Shown here: positions 46,477 to 58,568 of the stretch, one piece after another
Position numbering within the stretch: position 1 is the stretch's first letter
How the letters are laid out: every line of letters starts with the position of its first letter
Source of the DNA: Artocarpus heterophyllus
Taxonomy: Eukaryota; Streptophyta; Magnoliopsida; Rosales; Moraceae
NCBI GenBank assembly: GCA_025403435.1
Contig: CM046335.1
Location: 4,431,101 to 4,495,100, forward strand
Length of the DNA stretch: 64,000 nt
Direction of reading: 5' to 3'
The notes under the pieces: generated by a model
Told to the model about the DNA's origin: nothing
What the model saw: only the letters and a program-made list of their open reading frames with translations
Databases searched by the model: none
Made by a program: the position numbers and the translations under genes

Positions 46477-46650
46477 GGGTGTATATAAAGGTGGTGAAAA
46501 TTAATGGTGGGTATTATTTTTATTGTAACATGTGAGAATTTTATATTGTAGTATATTTTTTTATTGTTACTGTAATATGTGAGAGTTTTACACTGTTTAT
46601 AACTAAGATTATGGTGAAAACTAAGTTGTTTCCACCACTACCAAACACCC
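46477..46650. mobile_element. Short MITE, same family, copy 6
   Basis: It contains GTAACATGTGAGAATTTTATA and GTAATATGTGAGAGTTTTACA, and the right end reads ACCAAACACCC. Confidence 0.65.
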
Positions 46651-47207
46651 TTTTGATTATACCATCTTCCGGGGAAAGATAATCAAATGTAAGTTTTCTT
46701 TTTCCTTTTTTTATGCAAAGAAATTTCATGAGGAGGACTCAAAAACAAAAACAAAAATAAGTCCACAAACGCCTCAGAATTGAGAAAATAGAGTCCAATA
46801 ATAAAAAAGCCGAAGACCGTCTCCTAAAGGGACCTCACACCAATCTAGAGCTAAAATTTTAGTATATGTTTTATTGTTATTTCCATCACAGAAACCAAAA
46901 AAAAAAAATTCATTTCTATTTCTGTTAAATTTTTGACGTTTTCAACAACTTGCATCTCATGTACTACATTTATTGACATGACCACTAATTGTACAAGTAC
47001 TACCTAACTCGTGGGGGATATTACAGATTGGTCCCCTTCATTGCCGGCTGATTCATTCCATGCAACCTTTATTCTTTCTCATTTAAACACAAACAATATT
47101 TGATGAAAATTTTACCTAAAATACTCTCTACAATAAATTTGAATTTATTTATTTTTCATCTTTGTTGTTAACTCTGGTTAAAAAAAGAATTAAAAACCAA
47201 ATACATA

Positions 47208-47321
47208 GGGTGTTTGCAAACGGACCAATTAGTTTAAAATACTTTATAGCGTGTAAAATTATTGTTGCTTTGTGTTACGTTATAAGGTGTAAAAGCTTTG
47301 CATTGTTTAAGTCCAAACACC
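47208..47321. mobile_element. Short MITE, same family, copy 7
   Basis: The ends GGGTGTTTGC and GTCCAAACACC are inverted. The core GTGTAAAAGCTTTGCATTG is recognisable. Confidence 0.55.
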
Positions 47322-47548
47322 ATTGCAATTGTTTTTTTTTTGTCCCAAAAAACGTAAATAAAATTTGTGAGTTGAGCTAAATCTAGGAGTACATACATTT
47401 TCAAAATGATTTCAACCCAATAATTAGTGGGTCGCATTCTCAACCAATCAGATGCTGCGCATCCAAATTGTGGACGATAAAAAATAAAAAATAAAAAAAC
47501 CTCTTAAGTGAGACCCACCACTTCCTCTCCTCCCATCCCCAACGGAAC

Positions 47549-47561
47549 TTCCAGAACTTTC
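47549..47561 (+). promoter_or_regulatory. Perfect three-unit heat-shock element
   Basis: TTCCAGAACTTTC fits TTCnnGAAnnTTC exactly. It lies 489 bp upstream of the HsfA6b-type start codon and upstream of a TATA-like TCTATATG near 47728. A second, imperfect element (CTCTAGAACTTTC) lies at 47677-47689. Confidence 0.65.
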
Positions 47562-48049
47562 CCCCTCTCCCCTTTCTCCTTCTGTATATGCTAGTTGCCA
47601 AGTGAAGAAAGCTTAAGTCGCACGTCCCAAAAAGCTAATTAAAAAATACCAATAAAATATTTGCTCCACAACCAAGCTCTAGAACTTTCCTTCAATTTCT
47701 TCCATTTTTTAAACCAAAATCACTTCTCTATATGTAACACTAACCTCTTCGGACACCAAGTGTGCATTCTCTTGTTGGATGTATGTAAACCATTTTCCGT
47801 TACTTCATAACGGCTCCAACGACTTTCCTGTTAAGGAGTCCTAACAAGAAAGATGAAGAAAAAACATTAAAGACCCACTTTTTCCCCCCAATTCCCTGCT
47901 ATTCTCAACTCTTTCATCATCATCTTCTTTTTCTTCTATTTTTCATTCTAACAAAATCTTAAATTAGTTTCTTCAATTAATCAATAAAAACTGGCCCTTT
48001 TCTCACCAAGCGAAAACAGAGGAATCAAGAGCAATTTTACCGTACAGCC

Positions 48050-50854
48050 ATGAATTATGTGTATCCTGTGAAGGAAGAGTATCCAGGGGCAAGTTCTTCT
48101 TCTTCTGGCGGCGAGGGTGCGGCGGCGGCGAAGGCGGAGGCGATGATGGCGCCGCCGCAGCCAATGGAGGGGCTCCACGACGTGGGCCCACCTCCGTTTC
48201 TGACGAAGACTTACGACATGGTGGATGACCCGACGACGAATCACGTAGTGTCTTGGAGCAGAGATGGCGGTAGCTTTGTCGTTTGGTACTCTCATTCGTT
48301 CTCCGTGAATCTGCTTCCCAGATATTTTAAGCACAACAACTTCTCCAGTTTTGTTAGGCAGCTCAATACTTATGTAAGTTTGCTCTCTGAACTTTAATCC
48401 TTTGGGAAAATAACCCTTTTTGGAAAGAAATGAATTTCAACTTAAAAAACTGTTTTTTTTTTTTTTTGTAAATAAAAAAGTACGGATTTTTTAGCTTTGA
48501 CTTCCCTTCTGTTTTGGTGTATCTTCTCTCTCTTTAATTGTTCATTATCGGAACCAGACACGTAAGTAATGATTTTTAAACCAAATAGACCAAAACTGTC
48601 AGAAAATGCTGTATTAATTTGATCATGGACAATGAATAAGAAAAAACTAGGATTTTTGTTTTTTAAACTTAAAAGGGATTTAAACTTAAAGCTTTAGGAT
48701 TTTTTTTTAACTTCAAAAGGGATTTAAATTTAAAGCTTTATTCTCAATAGTAAGTAAAAAAGGGAATTAAATTTAAAGCTTTATTCTCAATAGTAAGTAT
48801 GGATTTAGAGCTCTGAAATAACAGAAGCAAAAAAATTTTGATCAGTCTCCTCTGAGTTCTTTTTTTTTTTTTTTCTTATTATTCTGTTTCAAAATTTTAA
48901 GTGAAAAAGATATATTTTTTTCTTTTTAATCCTTTTTTCTTTTTCTTTTCTACTACTGAATTTTCAAAGGAGGACAATTTCTTATTTGTTTATGTAATTA
49001 GGAACTTTTTTTCCCCTTCCGTCTTCAATTCCTCTCTATTTTAAATCCATTTTCTCTCCCAACGCATTTTTATTTTTATTTTTTTTCTTGGTTTTGCTAA
49101 TGCTAATTACGTATAAGTTTTTTATATTTTAATAACAAAACTTTTTTTTTTTACCACCTACATAAATTAGATTTACATAGGAATATTCGTATATGTTTTA
49201 TCTGAAGAAAAAGAAGAAAAAAGTTCATAATAGATTCTGGAATTTGCTTTTCTTTAAGTTCGTGAACGAACACTGAGCATTTATTACTTGTATGTTTGTA
49301 GAATGTTCATGGACGCCTCTGCTTTTCTCCGCACCATTTTTTCTTTTGGACGGTTTTCACTCTTGTCTTTTCTTCCAATAAATTTTCTGGGTGTGTATTT
49401 CCCACCACTCTCTGTTTTGTTTCTATATTCTTTACTATTTACAGTAACTTTGTCGTTTACTATTTACAGTAACTTTTGTCGTTTCTTTTAGCCCTGTCTC
49501 CATAATTCCAACCTCAATAAAAAAAACCCCTGGTCTCTGTATCCTCACGTGGTTGTAATAAAAAGTGTGAACACATATTATAATAAAAGTTACTGTATAG
49601 AATTTATACACGTTAAAGTTTTTAAATTTAAACTGATAATTTACATTGCTCTCTCAAGCACCTTAATGACTCATCTATCAGTTGCAAAATCATCATAGAC
49701 ATTTATTTTAAACATTTTGGATCTATTTAGTAGTATTTTTAAAATAGGTAAAAATAATTTTATTTTAAAAAATAAGAATTTTTTTAGAAATATATTGATA
49801 GTATTTTTAAAATTTTTATCTCAAAAAACATATAAAAATATTTTCATAAATATTTAAAACAATACCAAACAAGCCTTATGGATGTAACATCTATCGTTAC
49901 ATTATATCAAAAATATTATGTAAAAGAAATAATTTAACAAAAAATTTGAACCAACATGCAAAAAAATATTTAAATCTTTATTGTCGTGATATTTTTATTT
50001 TTTAAAAATTGTTTTTATAATTTTATGTCCAAACTTGAATTAAATGGTCAATAAGACAAATCTAAATATTGGTTTCGGTTTGAAATGTGCAGGGATTTAG
50101 AAAGACTGATCCAGACCGGTGGGAATTTGCCCACGAAGGGTTCATCAGAGGGCAAAGGCATCTACTGAGGTACATAAGGAGAAGAAGAGCTCCAAATGCA
50201 CAGCCAGTAATTCCCTCCGACCAGCAACAAGCAGCTGCCTTTGGCCGTTGCGTTGAGCTAGGCCGGTTCGGTCTGGACGGGGAAATAGACCGTCTGAGGC
50301 GTGACAAGCAAGTCCTAATGATGGAGCTGGTAAAACTCAGACACCAGCTACAGAACACAAGAGCAGATCTCCAAGCCATGGAGCAAAGATTACAAGGCAC
50401 GGAAATGAAGCAGCAACAGATGATGGCATTCTTGGCAAGAGCGATGCAAAACCCGGCTTTTCTGCAGCAGCTGGTCCAGCAAAAGGAGAGGAGAAAAGAG
50501 CTCGAGGAAGGCATGACCAAGAAAAGGAGGAGACCAATTGACCAAGGTCCTGGTACTAGTAGTGGTGGTGTGGTAATTGGGCGCACAATAAAGATGGAGC
50601 CTCTTGATCAGAGTGTTGGTGGCGGGGATTATGGGTATGAAGTGTCGGAGCTAGAAGCGCTTGCGCTTGAGATGCAAGGCTTTGGGAAGGCGAGGAAAGA
50701 GGAGGAAGAGCTTGAGTCGCCGGAGAGTGGGGATAAGGAACTTGATGATGGGTTTTGGGAAGAATTGTTTAGTGAGGGTGTTAGGGGTAGTGATGATGAG
50801 GATGTTAATGTGTTGGCTGATCGTTTTGGTTACTTGGGTTCTAGTCCAAGTTAA
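48050..50854 (+). CDS. HSFA6B: Class A heat-stress transcription factor (HsfA6b type), two exons
   Basis: Class A HSFs trimerise, bind heat-shock elements and activate chaperone genes under heat; HsfA6b is also linked to ABA, drought and salt responses (established family knowledge). Exons 48050-48373 and 50093-50854 give 361 residues. The 1719-bp intron sits at the conserved HSF position inside the DNA-binding domain (NTY-GFRK). Domains: DNA-binding 46-139 ([13 protein letters not shown], then [11 protein letters not shown]); HR-A/B coiled coil about 170-225 ([19 protein letters not shown], then [16 protein letters not shown]) with the class A insertion; nuclear localisation KKRRRP 251-256; AHA activation motif [11 protein letters not shown] 326-336; Leu-rich tail [15 protein letters not shown] (7-10) and IKME (274-277) fit the SUMO consensus. 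The AHA motif and tail favour HsfA6b over A7 or A2. Confidence 0.94.
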
Positions 50855-51230
50855 AAACAAAAAAAAAAAGGGCTTTTAATGGTTCTGTAAGGCAAATGAC
50901 TCGTTTTTTTATCTGGGTTTCTTGTTATTGACAGAAAGGACAATGTGGGAGACCCAAAGGGCAGTGTAGTACTGGTGGAAATCATCTTGTTTCTGGTGTC
51001 TCTAACCCTTATTATTTACTTTTTCTGTCTTTTAATTAAGTTGTTTCTTCTTTTTTTTTTCTTCATCTTGTACATCTTTTTCCTCTCATTTTTCTCTATT
51101 TTGGTTAGGTTGGAAGCGTTGGTTTGGCTAGAGGCTATGGTAGTTTTTTTCCTCTTCTTTTTTTTGGTATTTCTCTTTAGTGATGATTAATTAATCAGTT
51201 AATCAATCTCAAGGTTCATGTTTCTTTATC
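50855..51230 (+). other. 3' UTR region of the HSF gene
   Basis: Non-coding, T-rich sequence after the TAA at 50852-50854. The polyadenylation site is not determinable. Confidence 0.4.
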
Positions 51231-53256
51231 AAATAGCTCATCTAGTGTGTATTTTTGCTCCTTTTCTTGGCCCTTAAATGACTGTAGAAAGAAAGGCTGT
51301 TGATCTGGACAAAAGATGTACCTGCGACTCCAAGAACCACAACTGAAATTTTGTTTTTGGCAACCAAGTTGCCGTTGATAGTTAACGCCATATGTCGGTT
51401 TGATTTTTTTCATTTTTTCTCTCGTCATATTTGATTTGTCCTTGATTTATTGCCTCTGTGATGCATCATAAAGACCAGAAATGGCCGGTGATACATATTT
51501 CAATTTTTCATGACGCCACATATTTACAATGTAGATTTTTTGATGCCATGGCAATTGGGTCTTCATCGGTCACTTTCACCAGATATGAAGTGTGAACTCT
51601 AATATGGTAATGTATTATTCTTTAGAACTATCAGCCAAACGAGTCTGTTTGGTAATACATATGTCTGTGTATATACAACAGAAGCAGACACACTATTGTC
51701 TAATATTTATGACAAAGATTTGGAATATTTGCACTTAAATACTATGGCAAGTACTGAGGGCTTTTGTTTTTTTTTTTTTTCACGTTGAGTTTTTAGAGGA
51801 AGAGTTGGAATTTATAGGTTGAACTTTAATAGTATCTTTTTGCTTTATATTGTAGTACATAAAAGCTTTACATGGTAAAAAATTGAAACCCTTCTTCTAA
51901 ACATTTTAGATTTGATGCTTGATCTTTTGTGAGCTTTCTTGGTTCTCTTACGCACAGCGCTTACCAAATCTGGTAAAAGTTACGAATAGATGATTCAAAC
52001 TTTAAACTGACCATAATGGATCTCCTAGGAGTGATGTTAAAGTACATTTAGACAGAATTTGACAAAAGAAAAAGAAAATAAGAAGAGGAAAAAGTACATA
52101 ACTTTTTTGTGAGAAAAACAGAAAGAAAGGAGAACATCTTTCTTTAGATGCGTTTAACATGAATTTCTTCTCTAATTTCTTTGTATTAAAATTTAAAATA
52201 GTTTAACATTAAGGTTGGTTGAAATATTTTCAATCCTCCTTTCACCTTTTACCAAATAATATTTGTTCTGACTTTTAAGCTTACGTTGTGCACATCTATT
52301 TAAATTGATGAGTTTGAATCGTCTATAATATACAGATTTTAGCAGTTACAGTGTAAAACCAAAAACAATTATGGTGTAAAGCTTTTATATGTTCTATTTA
52401 AATTATTTTTTCAATTCCAACCCTTTCACTTTTGCATCCTATTAAACATGCTCTTAGTGTTCCAAAAATATTGATACTGTACTGTTTACATACTAATACG
52501 CTGAAGACCTAATAATGTCATGAAAAATGTGTTAAGGTGAAAGACTAGCGTAATGGTGTGGAAGAAAAACATGAAAGAGCAATTAAGAATGGATGTATTT
52601 GACCGTTTTACATACATACATCTAAAGAATTATTCCTAAATATTTGGGTCTTTCTTTGGGGGGTTTCAAGTAGTTTGAAACCAAATTTGGACTTGAAGAG
52701 TTGTTTAGATCATTTTTTGAGATCCAATATCAAACTATTGACGAGACATTTGAAATTAAAAATCCACCAAAATTTAGAATCAAGTCCCCCCTGATTTTGA
52801 GATGTTTGAACTCTTTTTCTCACGTGGTGGGCTCTAAACTTTGAACTCTTTTTTTTCATATACAAACATAATTTCATATTTCAAATTTACTTTGAATTTC
52901 AGTTTCAAACTACACTTTTTAAACTTTTTATTTCAAACCCAAAACTCTAAACCACCATGATTAAAGCTCCTTGAACAAACTGACCCCTCTTAGGAGTTAT
53001 TTGTATATAATTTTATCATCGATGATAGACTCCGATAAACTTTTTGAAGGAACAATACATGGTCATTTTTTTTCCATAACTGAAAATTCATATTTGGCCG
53101 GATTATGTGCTTGGTAGCCCCATTAAAATATATGATGTTCTAAAATAGAATAAGATTTTTTTTTTTTTTTTTGGAAATGATCCCAGGATCTAAGGATGCA
53201 TTATTAGTTGTTAAGAATTTTTTGAAAATAGTGCCGGGATCTGAAGATGTATTTAT
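51231..53256. other. Intergenic with degenerate MITE-family relics
   Basis: 51815-51905 and 52325-52450 contain weak matches to the short MITE core (GTACATAAAAGCTTTACAT; GTGTAAAGCTTTTATATGT). 52650-52990 has weak self-complementarity (TTTGAAACCAAATTTG). No gene is seen. Confidence 0.4.
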
Positions 53257-53391
53257 GGCCTATTTAGTAGTCTGGACCATTTTTTTAAATATGAACAGTG
53301 TAAAGCTCTTATATGTTACAGTAACAATAAAAAAATCATTACAGTGTAAAAACAATTCTAATCAACGGTTCTAACCATCATGCTAAACATC
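53257..53391. mobile_element. Short MITE, same family, copy 8
   Basis: It contains the consensus-like core AGTGTAAAGCTCTTATATGTT and a second ACAGTGTAAAA. The left end GGCCTATTTAGTAG and right end TGCTAAACATC are degraded. Confidence 0.6.
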
Positions 53392-54249
53392 TTATTAGTT
53401 GTGTCATTGTAGATATATTAGTGATTTAGGAACATAATTCAAACTAAATATGGGAACTTAAAATACTATAATAATTCAAATTTTATGAGAAAAATATTAT
53501 GATAAAGTTAGTTTAAAATAACAGTTTTTTTTTTTATTTCAAGTCATGTTTTCAAATGTATTGTATATTATATATTATATATTATATACAACATTTTAAT
53601 ATTAATATATTATTAAATAATAATTTTATGATTATTGTAAATTAATATTTTTATATAACATAAATTTAGTATTATATTAATCTAAAATAAGGAACCAGAT
53701 TTTTCCTTTTCCCTCTCAGAAGTCCCCAAACGAAAAGTTGCTTTCATTCATTTAAATCAAATCTATTACAAAGCGACATGACATCATATAGACAATTCCT
53801 TCCAAAGCTATATTTAAAATCTCTCAGTAAATGGATCCCACTTTCACTCCCACTGTTTCTTCCGAATCTCACCCATTATAACCAACGACTTTCGCTAGCA
53901 TCGTCTCTTTCCGAGTTCATCAATATATATATATATATATCAATGTCGTTTTCTAAGTAACCAGGGTCTCTGAACTCGGGTACTAAGACACATAATTATT
54001 TATTTTATTTTTTTCATGGTGAACCAAAAATGATTTTTCTTTGACTGTAGACATAATCATCCTCACAGATAACAGACTTGATTTTCTTTTTGTTTGGTTA
54101 TGCAGTGGAGAAACTGATGATACTACTTATTGTGATGTAGCTTTTGTGGCTGTTCTTGTGCTTGCTAAAAGCTTTGAAGAGACCTACTTTTGTTTTCGTC
54201 CTGCTTGTTCGTACATAACGGGCCTTTAATGCTTTTCTCGTATGAAAAT
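53392..54249. other. Intergenic, no gene seen
   Basis: AT-rich with a TATATTATATATTATATA tract near 53565 and a TA microsatellite at 53921-53940. Confidence 0.45.
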
Positions 54250-54341
54250 ATACAGTATTTGGGAGTTAAGTAAAATTTTTTTTTATTATAGTGTAAAGCA
54301 AAAATATATTATAGTATAAATCTTTTACATATTATAGCATT
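54250..54341. mobile_element. Short MITE, same family, left part of a copy split by element 2
   Basis: It starts CAGTATTTGGGAG and carries ATAGTGTAAAGCAAAAATATA. It stops at the 5-bp target GCATT (54337-54341); the other part continues at 62559-62592 (TTTTAAATACTT end). Confidence 0.6.
54337..54341. repeat. Target site duplication of element 2, left (GCATT)
   Basis: It is identical to 62559-62563, directly outside both LTRs. Confidence 0.92.
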
Positions 54342-56319
54342 TGTAACGCCCCTATATGGGGGTTAACAGTTTTTAATGAGATAAAATAAAAATAAATAAT
54401 AAAAGTAAAACCTTAAAGATTAAAATTTGCCCGGGACTTAAATGAAAACTCTCAACTCAAAAATAAAAATATAAACGACAAATAAACCACAGTTTTAATG
54501 TAGCACCTTAAATTTAATAATATAAACTGTTGTCATCATCATTTTAACCCTCAACACATTATAATACAGTCACAGAAAGTAACAATTGATGCTTACATTA
54601 TCATGAAGAACATTCTCAACGATTGAAGCAGTCCCAATGTAATATAGTTACATCACTTCCTCAACTATATTTCTCGTAGCCACCTCACACTTAGTGAGTC
54701 CTGAAAAGATATAAACATAAGGGTATGAGCAACACTATGCTCAGTAGAGAAAGCCATTACTCACCTTTAGGTTTTTATCATTACCACATTAAAATCTGCA
54801 TGGTTAGTAAGTTACATCATATTCCAGATTATGAGGTTTATTATGATCACATCTTATGGATACCGTAGTTAATCATTACCAAGTGTCATAATTACACATT
54901 TATACAAATATTACCAATCATCATTGTTCCTAGGTATCCATGTTAAATTGAGTATCACTCAACTCATCGAAACCCAAATGGGCGCACTTGATCACCCTAT
55001 AAACATTCCAAGGGTGTTCCGGTGAGGGGACATCAAGCCCCGAGTCCTCACCAAATCGATTCCTGTACAGTGTGTTCTGGGACTTTCAACCCAAGGAAGC
55101 GTCATCGCCTTCCCCCTACTTTACCTTTTAGGGTATTCATGCCCAAGGACGTAACCGTCGCCCTTTTCATGTCTCACAATTTCTCTATATTAAATCATTA
55201 TTAATAGAGTTAATTTTCCTAACCATGCTTCTCAATTTATAACATGTGTCAATTCATTATGTTCCTCGCCGTACAATACAAGACGAGTCCATGTCATAGT
55301 TTCATATGTGATAATCATATAATATCAGTTCAACATAGATATATATATATATATTGCGGCAAAACAATCAATTTTAATTCTATAAAAACCTCACAAAAGA
55401 TGAGTAATAGAATCCCTACCTTTTAAGCTTATCAACAGTCTCTTAATCCTGGAATCAGTTAACGTTAGCTCCATACTCCCTTGATCCTAAGGCGTGCATA
55501 AGGACAATTAAAACTAAAGCACAACATACAACTACATTCATAAAATTCATTTTAATTTAATCTTAGAATTTCAAGAAATAACCACTGCCCATAGAGGTAT
55601 TACAAAGTTTAACAATATAAATTTTCTGTCTAGGGCATATACACTTAGACTTCATACATATGCTCCAAAATAGCAACAAACATATACTTAGGTTTAAGAA
55701 CGCAAATTTGAATAATCCTTTAGTATAAAAGAAAATTTATAAATGAAAGACTAAATTTGTTCATAAGATTCTAACCTCGGATTATGGTTAGTTGGAAGCT
55801 TGAAATGGCTTCAAACAGGTTCCTTTACTTCGGTATGACTGAAATTCTTGCTCAAATGGAGGTGATGGTGGCTGATTTTTATGGCTGCCTTGAAGAAGTT
55901 CTCTAAGTATTTTGCTTCAGCAAAGAAATGAGAAGAAGAGTGTGAGAACCGTGGAAGAAAAAGGAAGAAAAGATGAAGTCTTTGAAAAGAAGTGATAGAA
56001 ACAATTATAGAGGAGACATGTTGAAGCATGTCACGGAGGAAATAAAGAAAATGAGGGTCAAGAGTAGTTGGAAAAGATATCCTTATGTCTCATCTAAAGA
56101 CTTTAACACACATAATGCCAATATGACATTTTTGAGATTTATTAGAAGTTCTAAGGCTTTTTAGTAATCATACTAAATAAATATAGGAGAATTTTAGAAA
56201 ATTTAAAAATAGATAAAAATAAATATTATAAAATAAATTTAAATGAAGCAATTTTTTTTTATACATTAAAAATTAATTTAATTACCTCAATACCCGTTAG
56301 AAGAATAACGGGTGTCACA
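54342..56319 (-). repeat. 3' LTR of element 2 (left on the plus strand)
   Basis: It begins TGTAACGCCC and ends GTGTCACA on the plus strand; in element orientation it runs TGTGACACCCG to GGGCGTTACA. Short ORFs here are repeated identically in the other LTR and are not genes. Confidence 0.95.
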
Positions 56320-56334
56320 GCTCTACCCCCCTTA
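56320..56334 (-). other. Polypurine tract of element 2
   Basis: The minus strand reads AAGGGGGGTAGAGC immediately before the 3' LTR start TGTGACACC. This confirms the minus orientation. Confidence 0.8.
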
Positions 56335-57274
56335 AAGAAATTTCGTCCTCGAAATTTCAATTCTAGCAATACTAGTAAAAATTATGATTCCACTATGATT
56401 CCAATTCTGAGTCTAAACCGTTAATGTTGTTTGTCCTCCAAATTTAAGTTATCGTATCTCCACTTATTTACTTGCATAATAAATCTTACTCCTAAATCCC
56501 TCAATGAGAGTATTTCTGACAAGTTTCAACTTGTAACACCGTATAATAGTCTAAGAATCTGATCAGGCATACATATTGACTATACCTTGATTCCAGTCCT
56601 TCATTGTCCATGGACTGTGATTTACAATCACATTTAAGGAGATTGCTAGAGAAATTTTATATACTTCATCTTTAGGTTCCTTTCCCTTTTTAAGTAAGGA
56701 AAAGTCAAATATATTTGATTTCATACCTCAACTAATAAACTAAAACATAATCATAAAACATATATCACAAACACTTCTATTCAAAACCATACATTAAACT
56801 TATTCATAGAGATATTAAACGGAATCTCAGAGTTGCAAACATACCCGACATATTTTTCATTAAACAGCTATCCTCATGACACAAACATTCAACCCAAATA
56901 ATATACTCATATTTCATATGGAATATCCCCATAACTGACTTTGGTACTTCCACATAATATTAACAGAATATTACACATTACAAACATGATACAGATACGT
57001 TTCGAGAGTACAAGGCACTCCGTATACCAGCTATCCATATCATGCATGCTTAGAGGATACAAAAACATCGATAAACAAAAGATCGGACCTTAAGAAGGAT
57101 GCGTTTCGAGAGCATCAAGTACTCCGTATCCAGCCATCCCGGCATTAGGCTCAATGAATCTAAAAGATTGAACAACAACGTACCACAAGAAACACAGAAT
57201 ACAAGGCAAACGGTTATTCGTAACACACGAAATACGGACACACATGCCTACATGCCAAAGATAAAACAAAAAGA
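56335..57274 (-). other. Non-coding 3' interior of element 2
   Basis: It lies between the LOG-like ORF and the polypurine tract. A partial duplication about 110 bp apart, with GCGTTTCGAGAG- and ACTCCGTAT-type words, occurs at 56996-57040 and 57100-57145. No ORF of note. Confidence 0.5.
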
Positions 57275-57925
57275 TTACAGATGGAGATTCAAATCAATTG
57301 GCCGCTCCCGGCTTTCCCTTTCCCATTCAAGCTTGGATGTTGCAGTGTCGGATTCTGGATGTATGATTTGCATTTTATCTATCAATTCCTCAGCTGTTGA
57401 AGCAGTGACAAAGATTTGTCTCTCCGATTCTGTAGTGATGTTTTCTTCCACAGCGTAATCTAGAAATTTCAAAAGACCGTCATAAAAACCCTTTACGTTC
57501 AGCAGTCCCAAAGGTTTGGAATAAAAGCCCAACAATTGCCCACAAGCAACTATAAATATTTCCTCAAGAGTACCTAGACCACCAGGTAATGCTATAAAAG
57601 CATCAGAATTATAGATTATGTCTATAAAATTTTTAGGGATACTCCTGACTCCTTCTCCCTTACCTATGGCTTCCTTACAAAGGTTTCCTTCAACTGGAAT
57701 ATGAGGCCAAATTCTTACATCAGTAGCGTCGCTAGACCTAGCTGCTAGTGCCATATTTACCATCATTTTTATACTACCACCCCCATAGATTATGTTAATC
57801 TTCTTGCGTGCTAGGACTTGCCCTAAGTGATTTGCAGCTTCTAAATAAGCTTTATCTTTTCCAAGGCTGGAACCACAAAAGACACAGACATTCTTTATTT
57901 TTTTCGTGGACTGGGAGGTAGACAT
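57275..57925 (-). CDS. LOG: LOG-like cytokinin riboside 5'-monophosphate phosphoribohydrolase, intronless, inside element 2
   Basis: LOG enzymes release active cytokinin bases from cytokinin nucleotides in the cytosol (established). The frame has 216 codons from the first ATG; an upstream in-frame GTG is preceded by a stop. Family features: VCVFCGSSLGK at 13-23, INIIYGGGSI at 43-52, SDAFIALPGG at 107-116 continuing into the phosphate-binding GTLEE, PLGLLNVKGFYDGLL at 138-152, and the C-terminal SKLEWE. Length matches plant LOGs (about 210-220). Differences: PGGLGTLEE for PGGYGTLEE, GGGSIKMM for GGGSIGLM, and Asn99-Phe100 where active LOGs have the Arg-Lys of the RKAEM block. Plant LOG genes have several introns; none here, so it is a retrocopy. 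It shares the element's sense and lies upstream of the polypurine tract. Whether it is active is uncertain. Confidence 0.88.
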   Translation of the reverse strand: MSTSQSTKKIKNVCVFCGSSLGKDKAYLEAANHLGQVLARKKINIIYGGGSIKMMVNMALAARSSDATDVRIWPHIPVEGNLCKEAIGKGEGVRSIPKNFIDIIYNSDAFIALPGGLGTLEEIFIVACGQLLGFYSKPLGLLNVKGFYDGLLKFLDYAVEENITTESERQIFVTASTAEELIDKMQIIHPESDTATSKLEWERESRERPIDLNLHL

Positions 57926-58568
57926 ATTTGGTTTATAGAAGTGGTTGCTTAATGTCTGCTCCACTTAGACTTCGGGTTCTACATGAGTTTTTAAAGATGA
58001 GAAATATACAAAAAGGGCTAAAGAGATAGACGAGTAGGTAATGAAAAAGTAATCCAAAGATTTAAACAAAATCTTGTACGGATAAGAAAGTAAGATAAGG
58101 TGATTGATAGTTTACAGAAAATCTGATTCACTTTTTGAAAAAGATTAGACTCTAATTGTATAACTTTTGACAATTGAGAACAATTCGACAAAAGACCCTC
58201 TTGACACAACTGTAGACTTTTTGACAAATATACACCAAGTCTAGAAATTTAATATAAACGACAAATACTGTAGAACTTTTGAAATTTGAGACACAAATCT
58301 TGAAATATCTGGATAAGCTTTTCAAAATTCAAACATATTACTGTACCGTATGTGACGTGTCTGATAAGATAATATATTTTATTATATATATATTTAAGAA
58401 AATCATAAATTAAATAAGATATTAACACTTACTGTATCAATCTAATAATCACAATTATTTCAAACACAAAAGCAAATATTCTGAGTAAAAGAAAAACACA
58501 AACTGTTGAACATCAGCTAAAACTGCTTCAAATAAGTAAAGACTAAATAACCTTTATAGAGCGATGAC
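57926..58568 (-). other. Spacer between the two ORFs of element 2
   Basis: AT-rich, with no start codon-led frame longer than about 70 codons on the sense strand. It could hold a 3' UTR and promoter or internal ribosome entry for the LOG-like ORF, but nothing is recognisable. Confidence 0.45.

Noticed and set aside
57275..57964. A 229-codon version of the LOG-like protein starting at 57964
   Set aside because: That start is GTG, preceded directly by a stop. The first ATG at 57925 gives a length that matches the LOG family.
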